Part shown: positions 1-8,029 of the stretch, one piece after another | How positions within the stretch are numbered: position 1 is the first letter of the stretch | How the letters are laid out: each line of letters begins with the position of its first letter | DNA from: Beggiatoa leptomitoformis | GTDB lineage: Bacteria > Pseudomonadota > Gammaproteobacteria > Beggiatoales > Beggiatoaceae | Assembly: GCF_001305575.3 (NCBI RefSeq) | Contig: NZ_CP012373.2 | Location: 372,001-436,000, forward strand | Reading direction: 5' to 3' | Length of the DNA stretch: 64,000 bases | Translations under genes and position numbers: made by a program | Notes under the pieces: generated by a model | Seen by the model: only the letters and a program-made list of their open reading frames with translations | Databases searched by the model: none | What the model was told of the DNA's origin: nothing

Positions 1-1
1 A

Positions 2-253
2 CCTAATGAACATGTTAATACAGAAGCAAATAATGGTAATGTGGGATTGGTAGAATTATCGGTTGCAGATGCTGAAAATTTACACGAATTAGTATTACAA
101 GGGGATATACAAGGAATCATCGATTACGCCGATACCCTACTTAGCGAAAGTCCGCATTTAAAACCCTTTATGGACCAAGTAAAACGGCTCGCAAAAGAGT
201 TTGAAGATGAGGAAATTTTGACGATGATTGAGCCATTTTTACAACCAGCGTAA
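2..253 (+). CDS. C-terminal end of a hybrid histidine kinase / response regulator (partial)
   Basis: The reading frame is open from the window edge, so this is the 3' end of a longer gene; the GTG at 41 is probably internal. The visible 83 residues form an acidic helical tail (LHELVLQGDIQGIIDYADTL, then a KRLAKEFEDEEI-type helix). The same tail type ends the hybrid kinase at 24963-28043 (LYKLAKAGNVNGI, LAKNFKLKQLKNIF), where it follows a receiver domain. The family assignment rests on this similarity only, since no catalytic motif lies inside the window. Confidence 0.6.
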   Translation, partial: PNEHVNTEANNGNVGLVELSVADAENLHELVLQGDIQGIIDYADTLLSESPHLKPFMDQVKRLAKEFEDEEILTMIEPFLQPA

Positions 254-329
254 CTGTTTGGGTAAGACTGAAAATCTTGACTTTTTAAACAATGATTGCA
301 TTATTTAGCATGAGTAAGTTTTTATCTAA

Positions 330-356
330 GGGCGAATTTATTCGCCCTTTTTTTAT
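330..356 (+). terminator. Rho-independent terminator after the partial kinase gene
   Basis: A perfect 7-bp stem GGGCGAA/TTCGCCC with loop TTTA is followed directly by a T-rich run. It lies about 75 bp after the upstream stop codon and about 170 bp before bioH, in the orientation expected to end the upstream gene. Confidence 0.85.
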
Positions 357-526
357 TTTCTAGTCATATCAGACAAACACATTGCATAGTAACCATTTGT
401 TGAGTTGGATTTTTTTAGTTTTGTCAATTCTGGAAATTCGGAAAATGTTGATTCGGACAAAAAATTAAAGCGGGTGTATAACACTATCACTTATATATCC
501 TACATCATCTATAGGTTACTTAATTT

Positions 527-1309
527 ATGCACATTAATCCCCTGTATATTAAACAGCAAGGACAAGGAAACCCCTTAATTTTATTACATGGTTGGGGATT
601 TAATCACACCATTTGGGACAGTATTGCGAATGAATTGGCAAAAACATGGCGGGTTTATCTAGTTGATTTACCGGGACATGGACAAAGTCCACTATGTGAT
701 TATGAATTAACCACATTATGTCAGATATTGGTTGATAATTTACCACAACAAGCCGTTTGGGTAGGATGGTCTTTAGGGGGATTATTCTCAATGGCAATCG
801 CAAATCGTTATCCTACGGCTGTTAAAGCACTTGCACTGGTTGCAACATCCCCTCGCTTTAGCATTGCAGACGATTGGAAATGTGCGATGACAAATACAAT
901 ATTACAAACGTTTGAACAAAACTTACAAGCAGATGCAGTAGGCACACTTAAACGTTTTCTGTCTTTACAAGTTAAAAATAGCGATACTGCCCGCACACAA
1001 CTACGACATTTATATCAACTATTTCAAACGGGGGGCTATCCACAACCCGCTGCTTTACAAGGTGGATTACAATTATTACGCACCGTAGATTTACGAGATA
1101 CGCTCGCACAAATTACCTGCCCTGCTTGGTTGTGCTTAGGCGAACATGATACGCTAGTTCCCGTTGCTGTCGGCGAGGCATGTCAACAGATTTGGCGACC
1201 GTTAGAAACCGTTTATATTCCCTCTGCCGCCCATATTCCTTTCTTATCTCATCCTGAGCTTTTTTTACATCACCTGTCTGATTTTTTCTCACACCATGGA
1301 CTCACCTGA
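527..1309 (+). CDS. bioH: BioH, pimeloyl-[acyl-carrier protein] methyl ester esterase
   Basis: An alpha/beta hydrolase of 260 residues, the usual BioH length (about 256). It removes the methyl group from pimeloyl-ACP methyl ester and so ends the fatty-acid-like elongation that makes the pimelate moiety of biotin. The nucleophile elbow GWSLG is at residues 80-84 (Ser82). The likely triad partners are Asp208 (GEHD) and His236 (AAHIPFL), close to the spacing of E. coli BioH. The oxyanion HGWG motif is at 21-24. The gene overlaps the start of bioC by 14 bp, which suggests translational coupling; the pairing with bioC supports BioH over other hydrolases. Confidence 0.93.
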   Translation: MHINPLYIKQQGQGNPLILLHGWGFNHTIWDSIANELAKTWRVYLVDLPGHGQSPLCDYELTTLCQILVDNLPQQAVWVGWSLGGLFSMAIANRYPTAVKALALVATSPRFSIADDWKCAMTNTILQTFEQNLQADAVGTLKRFLSLQVKNSDTARTQLRHLYQLFQTGGYPQPAALQGGLQLLRTVDLRDTLAQITCPAWLCLGEHDTLVPVAVGEACQQIWRPLETVYIPSAAHIPFLSHPELFLHHLSDFFSHHGLT

Positions 1310-2192
1310 TTTATTAAACTTACGTGCCATTGCCCGTTCATTTGGACAAGCCGCACAAACTTATGAACAGTTTGCACAATTACAAAAAGAAGTTTGTGAA
1401 CAGCTAGTTGCTCGTACAGTGGAATTAAAAATACAACCCACCGTTATTGCCGACATTGGTGCAGGTAGTGGACGTTTAACCCGTGCATTAAGCCAACACT
1501 ACCCAAATGCACAACTTTACGCACTAGATATTGCTATGCCCATGTTGCAATATGCACAACAAAAAGCTCCATGGTCTATCCCCTTTTTTCGTCCTCGTCA
1601 TCAACATTTTATTGCCGCAAATGCCCTACATCTGCCCATCGCATCAGCGAGTGTTGATTTAGTCGTATCCAGCTTAATGTTGCAATGGTGTCCTGATTTT
1701 GCGGGCGTATTTGCTGAGTTTGCTCGCGTTTTAAAACCTGATGGTGTTTTATTATTTTCTACACTCGGTTTAGATACCTTAAAAGAATTGCGCCAAAGCT
1801 GGGCAAGCGTTGACGATACAAACCATATTAATCACTTCACAGACATGCACGAATTAGGCGATGCATTACTCCGTGCCGGGCTACATAATCCCGTTATGGA
1901 TGTTGATTGGCATCGTTATTATTACGCTGATGTTGTCACCCTGATGCGGGAACTAAGAGCAATTGGTGCGCACACAGTGATGACAGGTAAACGTCAAGGA
2001 TTGACAGGAAAACATAAATTTCAATCTATGTTAAGCCACTATGAACAGCATCGAACACCCCAAGGACTCACCGCAACGTATGAGGTCGTTTATGGACATG
2101 CAGGTGGACGTAAAACACCACAAATAAAATCAACGGACGGTATAGTAAAAATTCCCATTTCACAAATCCAACGCCCCAAGCCAACAGATTGA
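1296..2192 (+). CDS. bioC: BioC, malonyl-ACP O-methyltransferase
   Basis: A class I SAM-dependent methyltransferase of 298 residues. BioC methylates the free carboxyl of malonyl-ACP so that it enters fatty acid synthesis as a disguised primer for pimelate. The SAM-binding motif I (ADIGAGSGRLT) is near residues 52-62, followed by an acidic residue in YALDIA and a motif LDLVVSSLMLQW-like strand (SVDLVVSSLMLQW). The C-terminal region with LTGKRQGLTGKHKF is typical of BioC. The start ATG lies inside the end of bioH, so the two form an operon. No other biotin genes (bioA/B/D/F) are in the window. Confidence 0.92.
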   Translation: MDSPDLLNLRAIARSFGQAAQTYEQFAQLQKEVCEQLVARTVELKIQPTVIADIGAGSGRLTRALSQHYPNAQLYALDIAMPMLQYAQQKAPWSIPFFRPRHQHFIAANALHLPIASASVDLVVSSLMLQWCPDFAGVFAEFARVLKPDGVLLFSTLGLDTLKELRQSWASVDDTNHINHFTDMHELGDALLRAGLHNPVMDVDWHRYYYADVVTLMRELRAIGAHTVMTGKRQGLTGKHKFQSMLSHYEQHRTPQGLTATYEVVYGHAGGRKTPQIKSTDGIVKIPISQIQRPKPTD

Positions 2193-2330
2193 AAGCCAAT
2201 ACTATCAGATAGATGAAGAATTACATATTCCATGACAAGCATCTTGAAAAAAGCTATTCTGCGAATGGTTTTATAATGACCAAAATTAAAAGCCGTCAAA
2301 CTATTTAATCCACAATACAAGGGTATCACC

Positions 2331-3536
2331 TTGAACTTCAGAAATATCACTTTCTCCTTTAACAACATAACGGATGTACGCCGTTTATGCACAGTGTTAC
2401 TAGGCATTGCCCTTGCCGTATCAACAGGATTAACCAACATTTTTCTCGCGGCTGCTTTTATCCTATTATTAATAGAAAAAGAAAATCGTAGCCGTTATTT
2501 CACCCTCTTATGCACACATCCCGTTGCACAAATTTCAATGCTACTATTTTTACTATTTATCATTGGATTAAGCTACGGAACAACAGACGTTAAAGAAACG
2601 TGGTTTGTTTTGGGTAAATATAGAGAGCTTGCTTATATCCCATTATTTATTTTACTATTTCAAGATGAAGATACACGTGAAGGCAGTTTATGGGCATTTA
2701 TGCTCGTTATGGCTTATACACTGATTTTATCTTACATCATGTGGGGAACGGGTATTCAAATAGCGAAAGGCACACCAGAAAATGCGTTTATTTTTAAAAA
2801 CCATATTTCACAAGGGCTGATGATGTCCTTAGCGGCCTACTTTCTCGCTGTTTATGGCTGGCAATATCCGCGTTTTCGCTGGTTATGTATATTGGGTGCA
2901 GGACTTGCCATTTTTAACGTCTTATTCATGCTATATGGACGTACAGGCTATATTGTCCTACTGTGCTTGATTCTACTTTTTATCTATCAAGTTGCACGCT
3001 GGCGAGGAATATTGCTAAGTGTTATGCCTATTCTGCTACTTTGCACAGGGGTTTATTTCAGCTCTACACCGATTCAAGAACGGCTGGGACTCATGTTACA
3101 AGAGCTACACACACATGAATCAGGCGCAAAAATTACCTCAATGGGACTACGGGTAGAGTTCAACAAAAATGGCTTTGCCTTGTTTAAAGAACATCCCCTA
3201 TTTGGCACGGGAACAGGTAGCGTCCCCACAGAATATTCACGTTATACCGAAAATATGCACTCAACACCAACCGAAAACTTGCATAATGAATATCTTATGA
3301 TTGCCGTACAACTAGGAATAGTGGGTGTACTATTTTTTCTTGCCCTATTTTACATACTCTGGCGCAATAGTTACCGACTCACACCCTCGCGTTACGTTTA
3401 CATGGCACAAGGATTAATCATAATGATGTCAGTAGGTTGTTTAGCAAATTCGTTTCTTTTTGACATGACAGAAGGGCATCTCTTCGCCTATTTCGTCGGC
3501 TTATTTTATTCAACCCTGCCACGTACTAACGCATAA
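2331..3536 (+). CDS. O-antigen ligase / polymerase family membrane protein (Wzy_C-like)
   Basis: A 401-residue polytopic inner-membrane protein with about 10-12 hydrophobic segments and a larger extracytoplasmic loop around residues 245-335. That loop carries the LFGTGTGSV and ENLHNEYLMI motifs typical of the O-antigen ligase (WaaL/RfaL) and Wzy_C superfamily. Members join or polymerise surface polysaccharide on the periplasmic side. The reading frame offers no ATG near the N-terminus, so a TTG start is used. There are no polysaccharide genes beside it; the exact substrate (O-antigen ligation, polymerisation, or another glycan) cannot be told from the sequence. Confidence 0.75.
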   Translation: MNFRNITFSFNNITDVRRLCTVLLGIALAVSTGLTNIFLAAAFILLLIEKENRSRYFTLLCTHPVAQISMLLFLLFIIGLSYGTTDVKETWFVLGKYRELAYIPLFILLFQDEDTREGSLWAFMLVMAYTLILSYIMWGTGIQIAKGTPENAFIFKNHISQGLMMSLAAYFLAVYGWQYPRFRWLCILGAGLAIFNVLFMLYGRTGYIVLLCLILLFIYQVARWRGILLSVMPILLLCTGVYFSSTPIQERLGLMLQELHTHESGAKITSMGLRVEFNKNGFALFKEHPLFGTGTGSVPTEYSRYTENMHSTPTENLHNEYLMIAVQLGIVGVLFFLALFYILWRNSYRLTPSRYVYMAQGLIIMMSVGCLANSFLFDMTEGHLFAYFVGLFYSTLPRTNA

Positions 3537-3540
3537 ATCA

Positions 3541-3576
3541 TAAAAAATGGAGGCATATCATCCGACATGCCTCCAT
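3541..3576 (-). terminator. Rho-independent terminator of the repeat GTPase gene (possibly bidirectional)
   Basis: A perfect 10-bp stem ATGGAGGCAT/ATGCCTCCAT (3547-3556 and 3567-3576) lies between two convergent genes. On the minus strand it is followed by a T run (complement of 3542-3547), so it best fits the gene ending at 3598. On the plus strand there is no T run, although the hairpin also lies just after the stop at 3536. Confidence 0.75.
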
Positions 3577-3597
3577 GATAAATAACAATTTATCCTG

Positions 3598-6500
3598 CTA
3601 TAAGAATAATTCAGTCAATGTATTCAACAGCCCTTCATATTCAAATGCCTGAATATCTTGTAGTTCTTTCAAAACGGCGATTAAATCTACATCAGCTTGT
3701 TGTGTAACATCCGCAACCAATGGTGCGAAAGTATATGTTAATGCTTCAACAGGCGTATGTCTTTGATGAGTATCATGATTAACATCTAAAACGCCAGTAT
3801 AAATAATCTGATGTGATTCTTTCCCTAAATTTTCCAAAATGGGCTGAATAGATGAACAATACTGCATACAATCACTATAAACATCAATATATTCAACGGC
3901 ACATCTAAATAACTCCGTTGCAAAAACAGCAGGATTTGTTGTTTGTAGCGCGCTATTCAATTGCTCTTCTAACGTATTATTAATATGTAATATTTGCCAT
4001 AATCGCCATGTATTGTGCGTATCCTCTACAACAGCAATACAACGGTTATCAGACAAAATAGGGCTACAGTGAATATGTAATGCAATTTGTTGACGGAATG
4101 CAGTACGGGCTTCTGCTTCGCTGGCAAACTGCCATGACGATTTAGAGAAACACCGCCAGCCATTTTTACCACTAATACTCCATAAATCATTTGCTTGTAA
4201 ATGTGGACGTAAAGGATTTTTCAACACTTCGCTTATCATCTGCCGTCCTGCAAGTGGTGGCCAAATCCATTTAGAAGAAGTTTCTTCATCAGGAAAAGGT
4301 GGCAAGCGTTTACTGGTTCTTAATTTTGGCGGTACAACAGTTTTAACAGGTGCTTCTTCTGTAGGCAATATTGGCGATTGAGTGAATGTTTCTAGTTCCT
4401 CGTTCAATAACTCAGGCGCAGATAACAAGGTTTGTTCAAGCAGATTTTCCTCTACTGCATCCTGCTTTTCAGTCAACAATGCATTATCAATATTATCAAT
4501 CGGTAATGGCGTTTCTTCATTTGATGCTAATAACTCAGGTGCATCTGCAAATAAAGAAATCTCTTCTTCTTTTTTTGTTGATAATTCAACAATATCAGAA
4601 TCTTCTGCGAGTAAAGCCAATTCTTCGGGTGATAAAGCTTCAAGATTTAATTCGTCAGGTTCGGATTCAGCTATTTCTGCTAAAGGTTCAACAACATCAG
4701 AATCTTCTGCGAGCAAAGCCAATTCTTCAGGCGATAAAGCTTCAAGATTTAATTCGTCGGGTTCGGATTCGGCTATTTCTGCTAAAGGTTCAACAATATC
4801 AGAATCTTCTGCGAGTAAAGCCAATTCTTCAGGCGATAAAGCTTCAAGATTTAATTCGTCAGGTTCAGATTCAGCTATTTCTGCTAAAGGTTCAACAACA
4901 TCAGAATCTTCTGCGAGTAAAGCCAACTCTTCAGGCGATAAAGCTTCAAGATTTAATTCGTCAGGTTCGGATTCGGTTATTTCTACTGGTGATTCAACAA
5001 CATCAGAATCTTCTGCGAGCAAAGCTAATTCTTCAGGCGATAAAGCTTCAAGATTTAATTCATCGGGTTCAGATTCGGCTATTTCTGCTGGTGATTCAAC
5101 AATATCGGAATCTTCTGCAAGTAAAGCCAATTCTTCAGGCGATAAAGCTTCAAGATTTAATTCGTCAGGTTCGGATTCGGTTATTTCTGCCAAAGGTTCA
5201 ATAATATCAGAATCTTCTGCGAGTAAAGCCAATTCTTCAGGCGATAAAGCTTCGAGATTTAATTCGTCAGGTTCGGATTCTGCTATTTCTGCTGGTGATT
5301 CAACAACATCAGAATCTTCTGCGAGCAACGCCAATTCTTCAGGCGATAAAGCTTCAAGATTTAATTCGTCAGGCTCGGATTCAGCTATTTCTGCTGGTGA
5401 TTCAACAACATCAGAATCTTCTGCGAGTAAAGCTAATTCTTCAGGCGATAAAGCTTCAAGATTTAATTCGTCAGGTTCAGATTCGGCTATTTCTGCTAAA
5501 GGTTCAACAACATCAGAATCTTCTGCGAGCAAAGCCAATTCTTCAGGCGATAAAGCTTCAAGATTTAATTCGTCAGGTTCAGATTCGGCTATTTCTGCTA
5601 AAGGTTCAACAACATCAGAATCTTCTGCGAGCAAAGCCAATTCTTCAGGCGATAAAGCTTCAAGATTTAATTCGTCGGGTTCGGATTCGGCTATTTCTGC
5701 CAAAGGTTCAACAATATCAGAATCTTCTGCGAGTAAAGCCAATTCTTCAGGCGATAAAGCTTCAAGATTTAATTCGTCAGGTTCGGATTCGGCTATTTCT
5801 GCCAAAGGTTCAACAATATCAGAATCTTCTGCGAGTAAAGCCAATTCTTCAGGCGATAAAGCTTCAAGATTTAATTCGTCAGGTTCGGATTCGGCTATTT
5901 CTGCTAAAGGTTCAACAACATCAGAATCTTCTGCGAGCAAAGCCAATTCTTCAGGCGATAAAGCTTCAAGATTTAATTCGTCGGGTTCAAACTCAGTTAT
6001 TTCTACTGGTGATTCAACAACATCAGAATCTTCTGCGAGCAAAGCCAATTCTTCAGGCGATAAAGCTTCAAGATTTAATTCGTCAGGTTCGGATTCTGCT
6101 ATTTCTGCTAAAGGTTCAACAATATCAGAATCTTCTGCGAGCAAAGCCAATTCTTCAGGCGATAAAGCTTCAAGACTTAATTCGTCAGGTTCGGATTCGG
6201 TTATTTCTGCTGGTGATTCAACAATATCAGAATCTTCTGCGAGCAAAGCCAATTCTTCAGGCGATAAAGCTTCAAGATTTAATTCATCGGGTTCGGATTC
6301 GGTTATTTCTGCCAAAGGTTCAACAATATCAGAATCTTCTGCGAGTAAAGCCAATTCTTCAGGCGATAAAGCTTCAAGATTTAATTCATCGGGTTCGGAT
6401 TCGGTTATTTCTGCCAAAGGTTCAACAATATCAGAATCTTCTGCGAGTAAAGCCAATTCTTCAGGCGATAAAGCTTCAAGATTTAATTCGTCAGGTTCGG

Positions 6501-7887
6501 ATTCGGCTATTTCTGCTAAAGGTTCAACAACATCAGAATCTTCTGCAAGTAAAGCTAATTCTTCAGGCGATAAGGCTTCAAGATTTAATTCGTCGGGTTC
6601 AGACTCAGCTATTTCTGCTGGTGATTCAACAATATCGGAATCTTCTGCGAGCAAAGCCAATTCTTCAGGCGATAAAGCTTCAAGATTTAATTCGTCAGGT
6701 TCAGATTCTGCTATTTCTGCTAAAGGTTCAACAATATCAGAATCTTCTGCGAGTAAAGCTAATTCTTCAGGCGATAAAGCTTCAAGATTTAATTCGTCAG
6801 GTTCGGATTCGGCTATTTCTGCTAAAGGTTCAACAATATCAGAATCTTCTGCGAGTAAAGCTAATTCTTCAGGCGATAAAGCTTCAAGATTTAATTCGTC
6901 AGGTTCGGATTCGGCTATTTCTGCTAAAGGTTCAACAATATCAGAATCTTCTGCGAGCAAAGCCAATTCTTCGGGTGATAAAGCTTCAAGATTTAATTCG
7001 TCAGGTTCAGACTCAGCTATTTCTGCTGGTGATTCAACAACATCAGAATCTTCTGCGAGTAAAGCTAATTCTTCAGGCGATAAAGCTTCAAGATTTAATT
7101 CGTCTGTTTCTGCTAAAGATTCAACAATATTAGAATCTTCTACTGGTAAATCAGTTTGTTCTAAATCACTTGTTAATTCTATGGTTTCTGGAATGACATT
7201 TGCTGAAGGAGTGGCTGTAATCATGTTAGGAACATGACTTTGCAATAATGCAAATAACTCTTGTCCTGTGCTAACATCTGGACGATCTACACGGAGTTTA
7301 CCTTTCATCATCAGGGCTTCCGCACGTTCTACCGCGTAGCGCACAGCCAGTACAAAAGTATCACGAATGCCCTTACCACTTTTTGCAATGGTTTCAACCA
7401 GTTTAATATCAGAATAGTCGCTGAATAGTGTTTGTATGTCTTCTAGCGAAAATGCTTCTTTATCAAGATGTTTATTCGCTTGAATAATAAATTTTACCGC
7501 ATCTTCCCCATCATGGGGCAGTGAGGCGTGTAATGCTCGAAAACGGTGAAGGGATTCTTCAAGCGTGTCAACATCGCTGATGTCAATGATAAAAATAACA
7601 ACATCCGCCATATTGAGTAAAAATTGGCGATGTGCTTGTAATGCAGGATCACTTGGGACGGTGATAATTTGACAAGCAATACCATGCCCTCTGAAAAAAC
7701 CACCTATGTAGTCAATCCATTCAAAATAATGAGTTTGTCCTGCATCTGCTTGCGGTGTATAAATCGTGTTGGTTCTTCCCAGCACATTCGCAAGTGAATA
7801 TAGACTGGTGGTTTTCCCAGATAATGGTAGCCCGTCATATACCATGCGAAAAACGATAACATCGTGTTCTTTATCAATAATTGCCAT
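3598..7887 (-). CDS. MglA-like small GTPase fused to a 25-copy acidic repeat region and a C-terminal domain
   Basis: This 1429-residue protein has three parts. Residues 1-205 resemble bacterial Ras-like GTPases of the MglA/gliding type: P-loop GLPLSGKT (19-26), a switch-II-like TVPSD (77-81), a G4-like NKHLD (138-142) and a G5-like AKSGKGI. Residues about 260-1120 hold 25 tandem copies of a 34-residue acidic unit with the core EALSPEELALLAEDSD, alternating between VEPLAE and VESPAE variants. Residues about 1170-1429 form a globular domain I do not recognise. MglA-type GTPases act as polarity switches for gliding and pili; a role in filament motility or polarity is inference. Switch II lacks the TVPGQ seen in MglA, and G4 has one extra residue, so nucleotide hydrolysis may be altered. 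The divergent neighbour encodes a phosphoesterase. Confidence 0.8.
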   Translation of the reverse strand: MAIIDKEHDVIVFRMVYDGLPLSGKTTSLYSLANVLGRTNTIYTPQADAGQTHYFEWIDYIGGFFRGHGIACQIITVPSDPALQAHRQFLLNMADVVIFIIDISDVDTLEESLHRFRALHASLPHDGEDAVKFIIQANKHLDKEAFSLEDIQTLFSDYSDIKLVETIAKSGKGIRDTFVLAVRYAVERAEALMMKGKLRVDRPDVSTGQELFALLQSHVPNMITATPSANVIPETIELTSDLEQTDLPVEDSNIVESLAETDELNLEALSPEELALLAEDSDVVESPAEIAESEPDELNLEALSPEELALLAEDSDIVEPLAEIAESEPDELNLEALSPEELALLAEDSDIVEPLAEIAESEPDELNLEALSPEELALLAEDSDIVEPLAEIAESEPDELNLEALSPEELALLAEDSDIVESPAEIAESEPDELNLEALSPEELALLAEDSDVVEPLAEIAESEPDELNLEALSPEELALLAEDSDIVEPLAEITESEPDELNLEALSPEELALLAEDSDIVEPLAEITESEPDELNLEALSPEELALLAEDSDIVESPAEITESEPDELSLEALSPEELALLAEDSDIVEPLAEIAESEPDELNLEALSPEELALLAEDSDVVESPVEITEFEPDELNLEALSPEELALLAEDSDVVEPLAEIAESEPDELNLEALSPEELALLAEDSDIVEPLAEIAESEPDELNLEALSPEELALLAEDSDIVEPLAEIAESEPDELNLEALSPEELALLAEDSDVVEPLAEIAESEPDELNLEALSPEELALLAEDSDVVEPLAEIAESEPDELNLEALSPEELALLAEDSDVVESPAEIAESEPDELNLEALSPEELALLAEDSDVVESPAEIAESEPDELNLEALSPEELALLAEDSDIIEPLAEITESEPDELNLEALSPEELALLAEDSDIVESPAEIAESEPDELNLEALSPEELALLAEDSDVVESPVEITESEPDELNLEALSPEELALLAEDSDVVEPLAEIAESEPDELNLEALSPEELALLAEDSDIVEPLAEIAESEPDELNLEALSPEELALLAEDSDVVEPLAEIAESEPDELNLEALSPEELALLAEDSDIVELSTKKEEEISLFADAPELLASNEETPLPIDNIDNALLTEKQDAVEENLLEQTLLSAPELLNEELETFTQSPILPTEEAPVKTVVPPKLRTSKRLPPFPDEETSSKWIWPPLAGRQMISEVLKNPLRPHLQANDLWSISGKNGWRCFSKSSWQFASEAEARTAFRQQIALHIHCSPILSDNRCIAVVEDTHNTWRLWQILHINNTLEEQLNSALQTTNPAVFATELFRCAVEYIDVYSDCMQYCSSIQPILENLGKESHQIIYTGVLDVNHDTHQRHTPVEALTYTFAPLVADVTQQADVDLIAVLKELQDIQAFEYEGLLNTLTELFL
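4585..7107 (-). repeat. Tandem array of about 25 copies of a 102-bp coding repeat
   Basis: The period is exactly 102 bp (for example GAATCTTCTGCGAG recurs at 4598 and 4700), which keeps the reading frame. Copies are nearly identical at the DNA level, with a few linked variants (AAAGGTTC versus GGTGATTC; TCAGCT/TCGGCT; ACATCA/ATATCA). A rarer variant, TTCTACTGGTGATTCAAC, occurs at 4981 and 6001, exactly ten periods apart. The array is part of the GTPase gene. Because the unit length is a multiple of three, long open frames also appear on the opposite strand; these are not genes. Confidence 0.97.
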
Positions 7888-8029
7888 GCTCTTTATAGTC
7901 CTTAGACTGTGCTGGAATCTATCATCATGTTACAAAGAATTTAGATGAAAAAACAAGCGCAACTTAGCACAAAATCACATAAATTCTTCTTGGTTTTGTC
8001 GTAATTTTGGAAAGATTTAAGAGGTTATC

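Noticed and set aside
4585-7107. The regular repeats as a CRISPR array
   Set aside because: The units are contiguous 102-bp coding copies with no spacers, and no cas genes are near.
4382-7237. Long plus-strand open frames (951, 612 and 272 codons) opposite the repeat array
   Set aside because: They exist only because the 102-bp unit has no stop in those frames and its length is a multiple of three. They have no ribosome site, their composition is a Ser- or Leu/Gln-rich shadow, and the minus-strand frame has a P-loop domain and a terminator.
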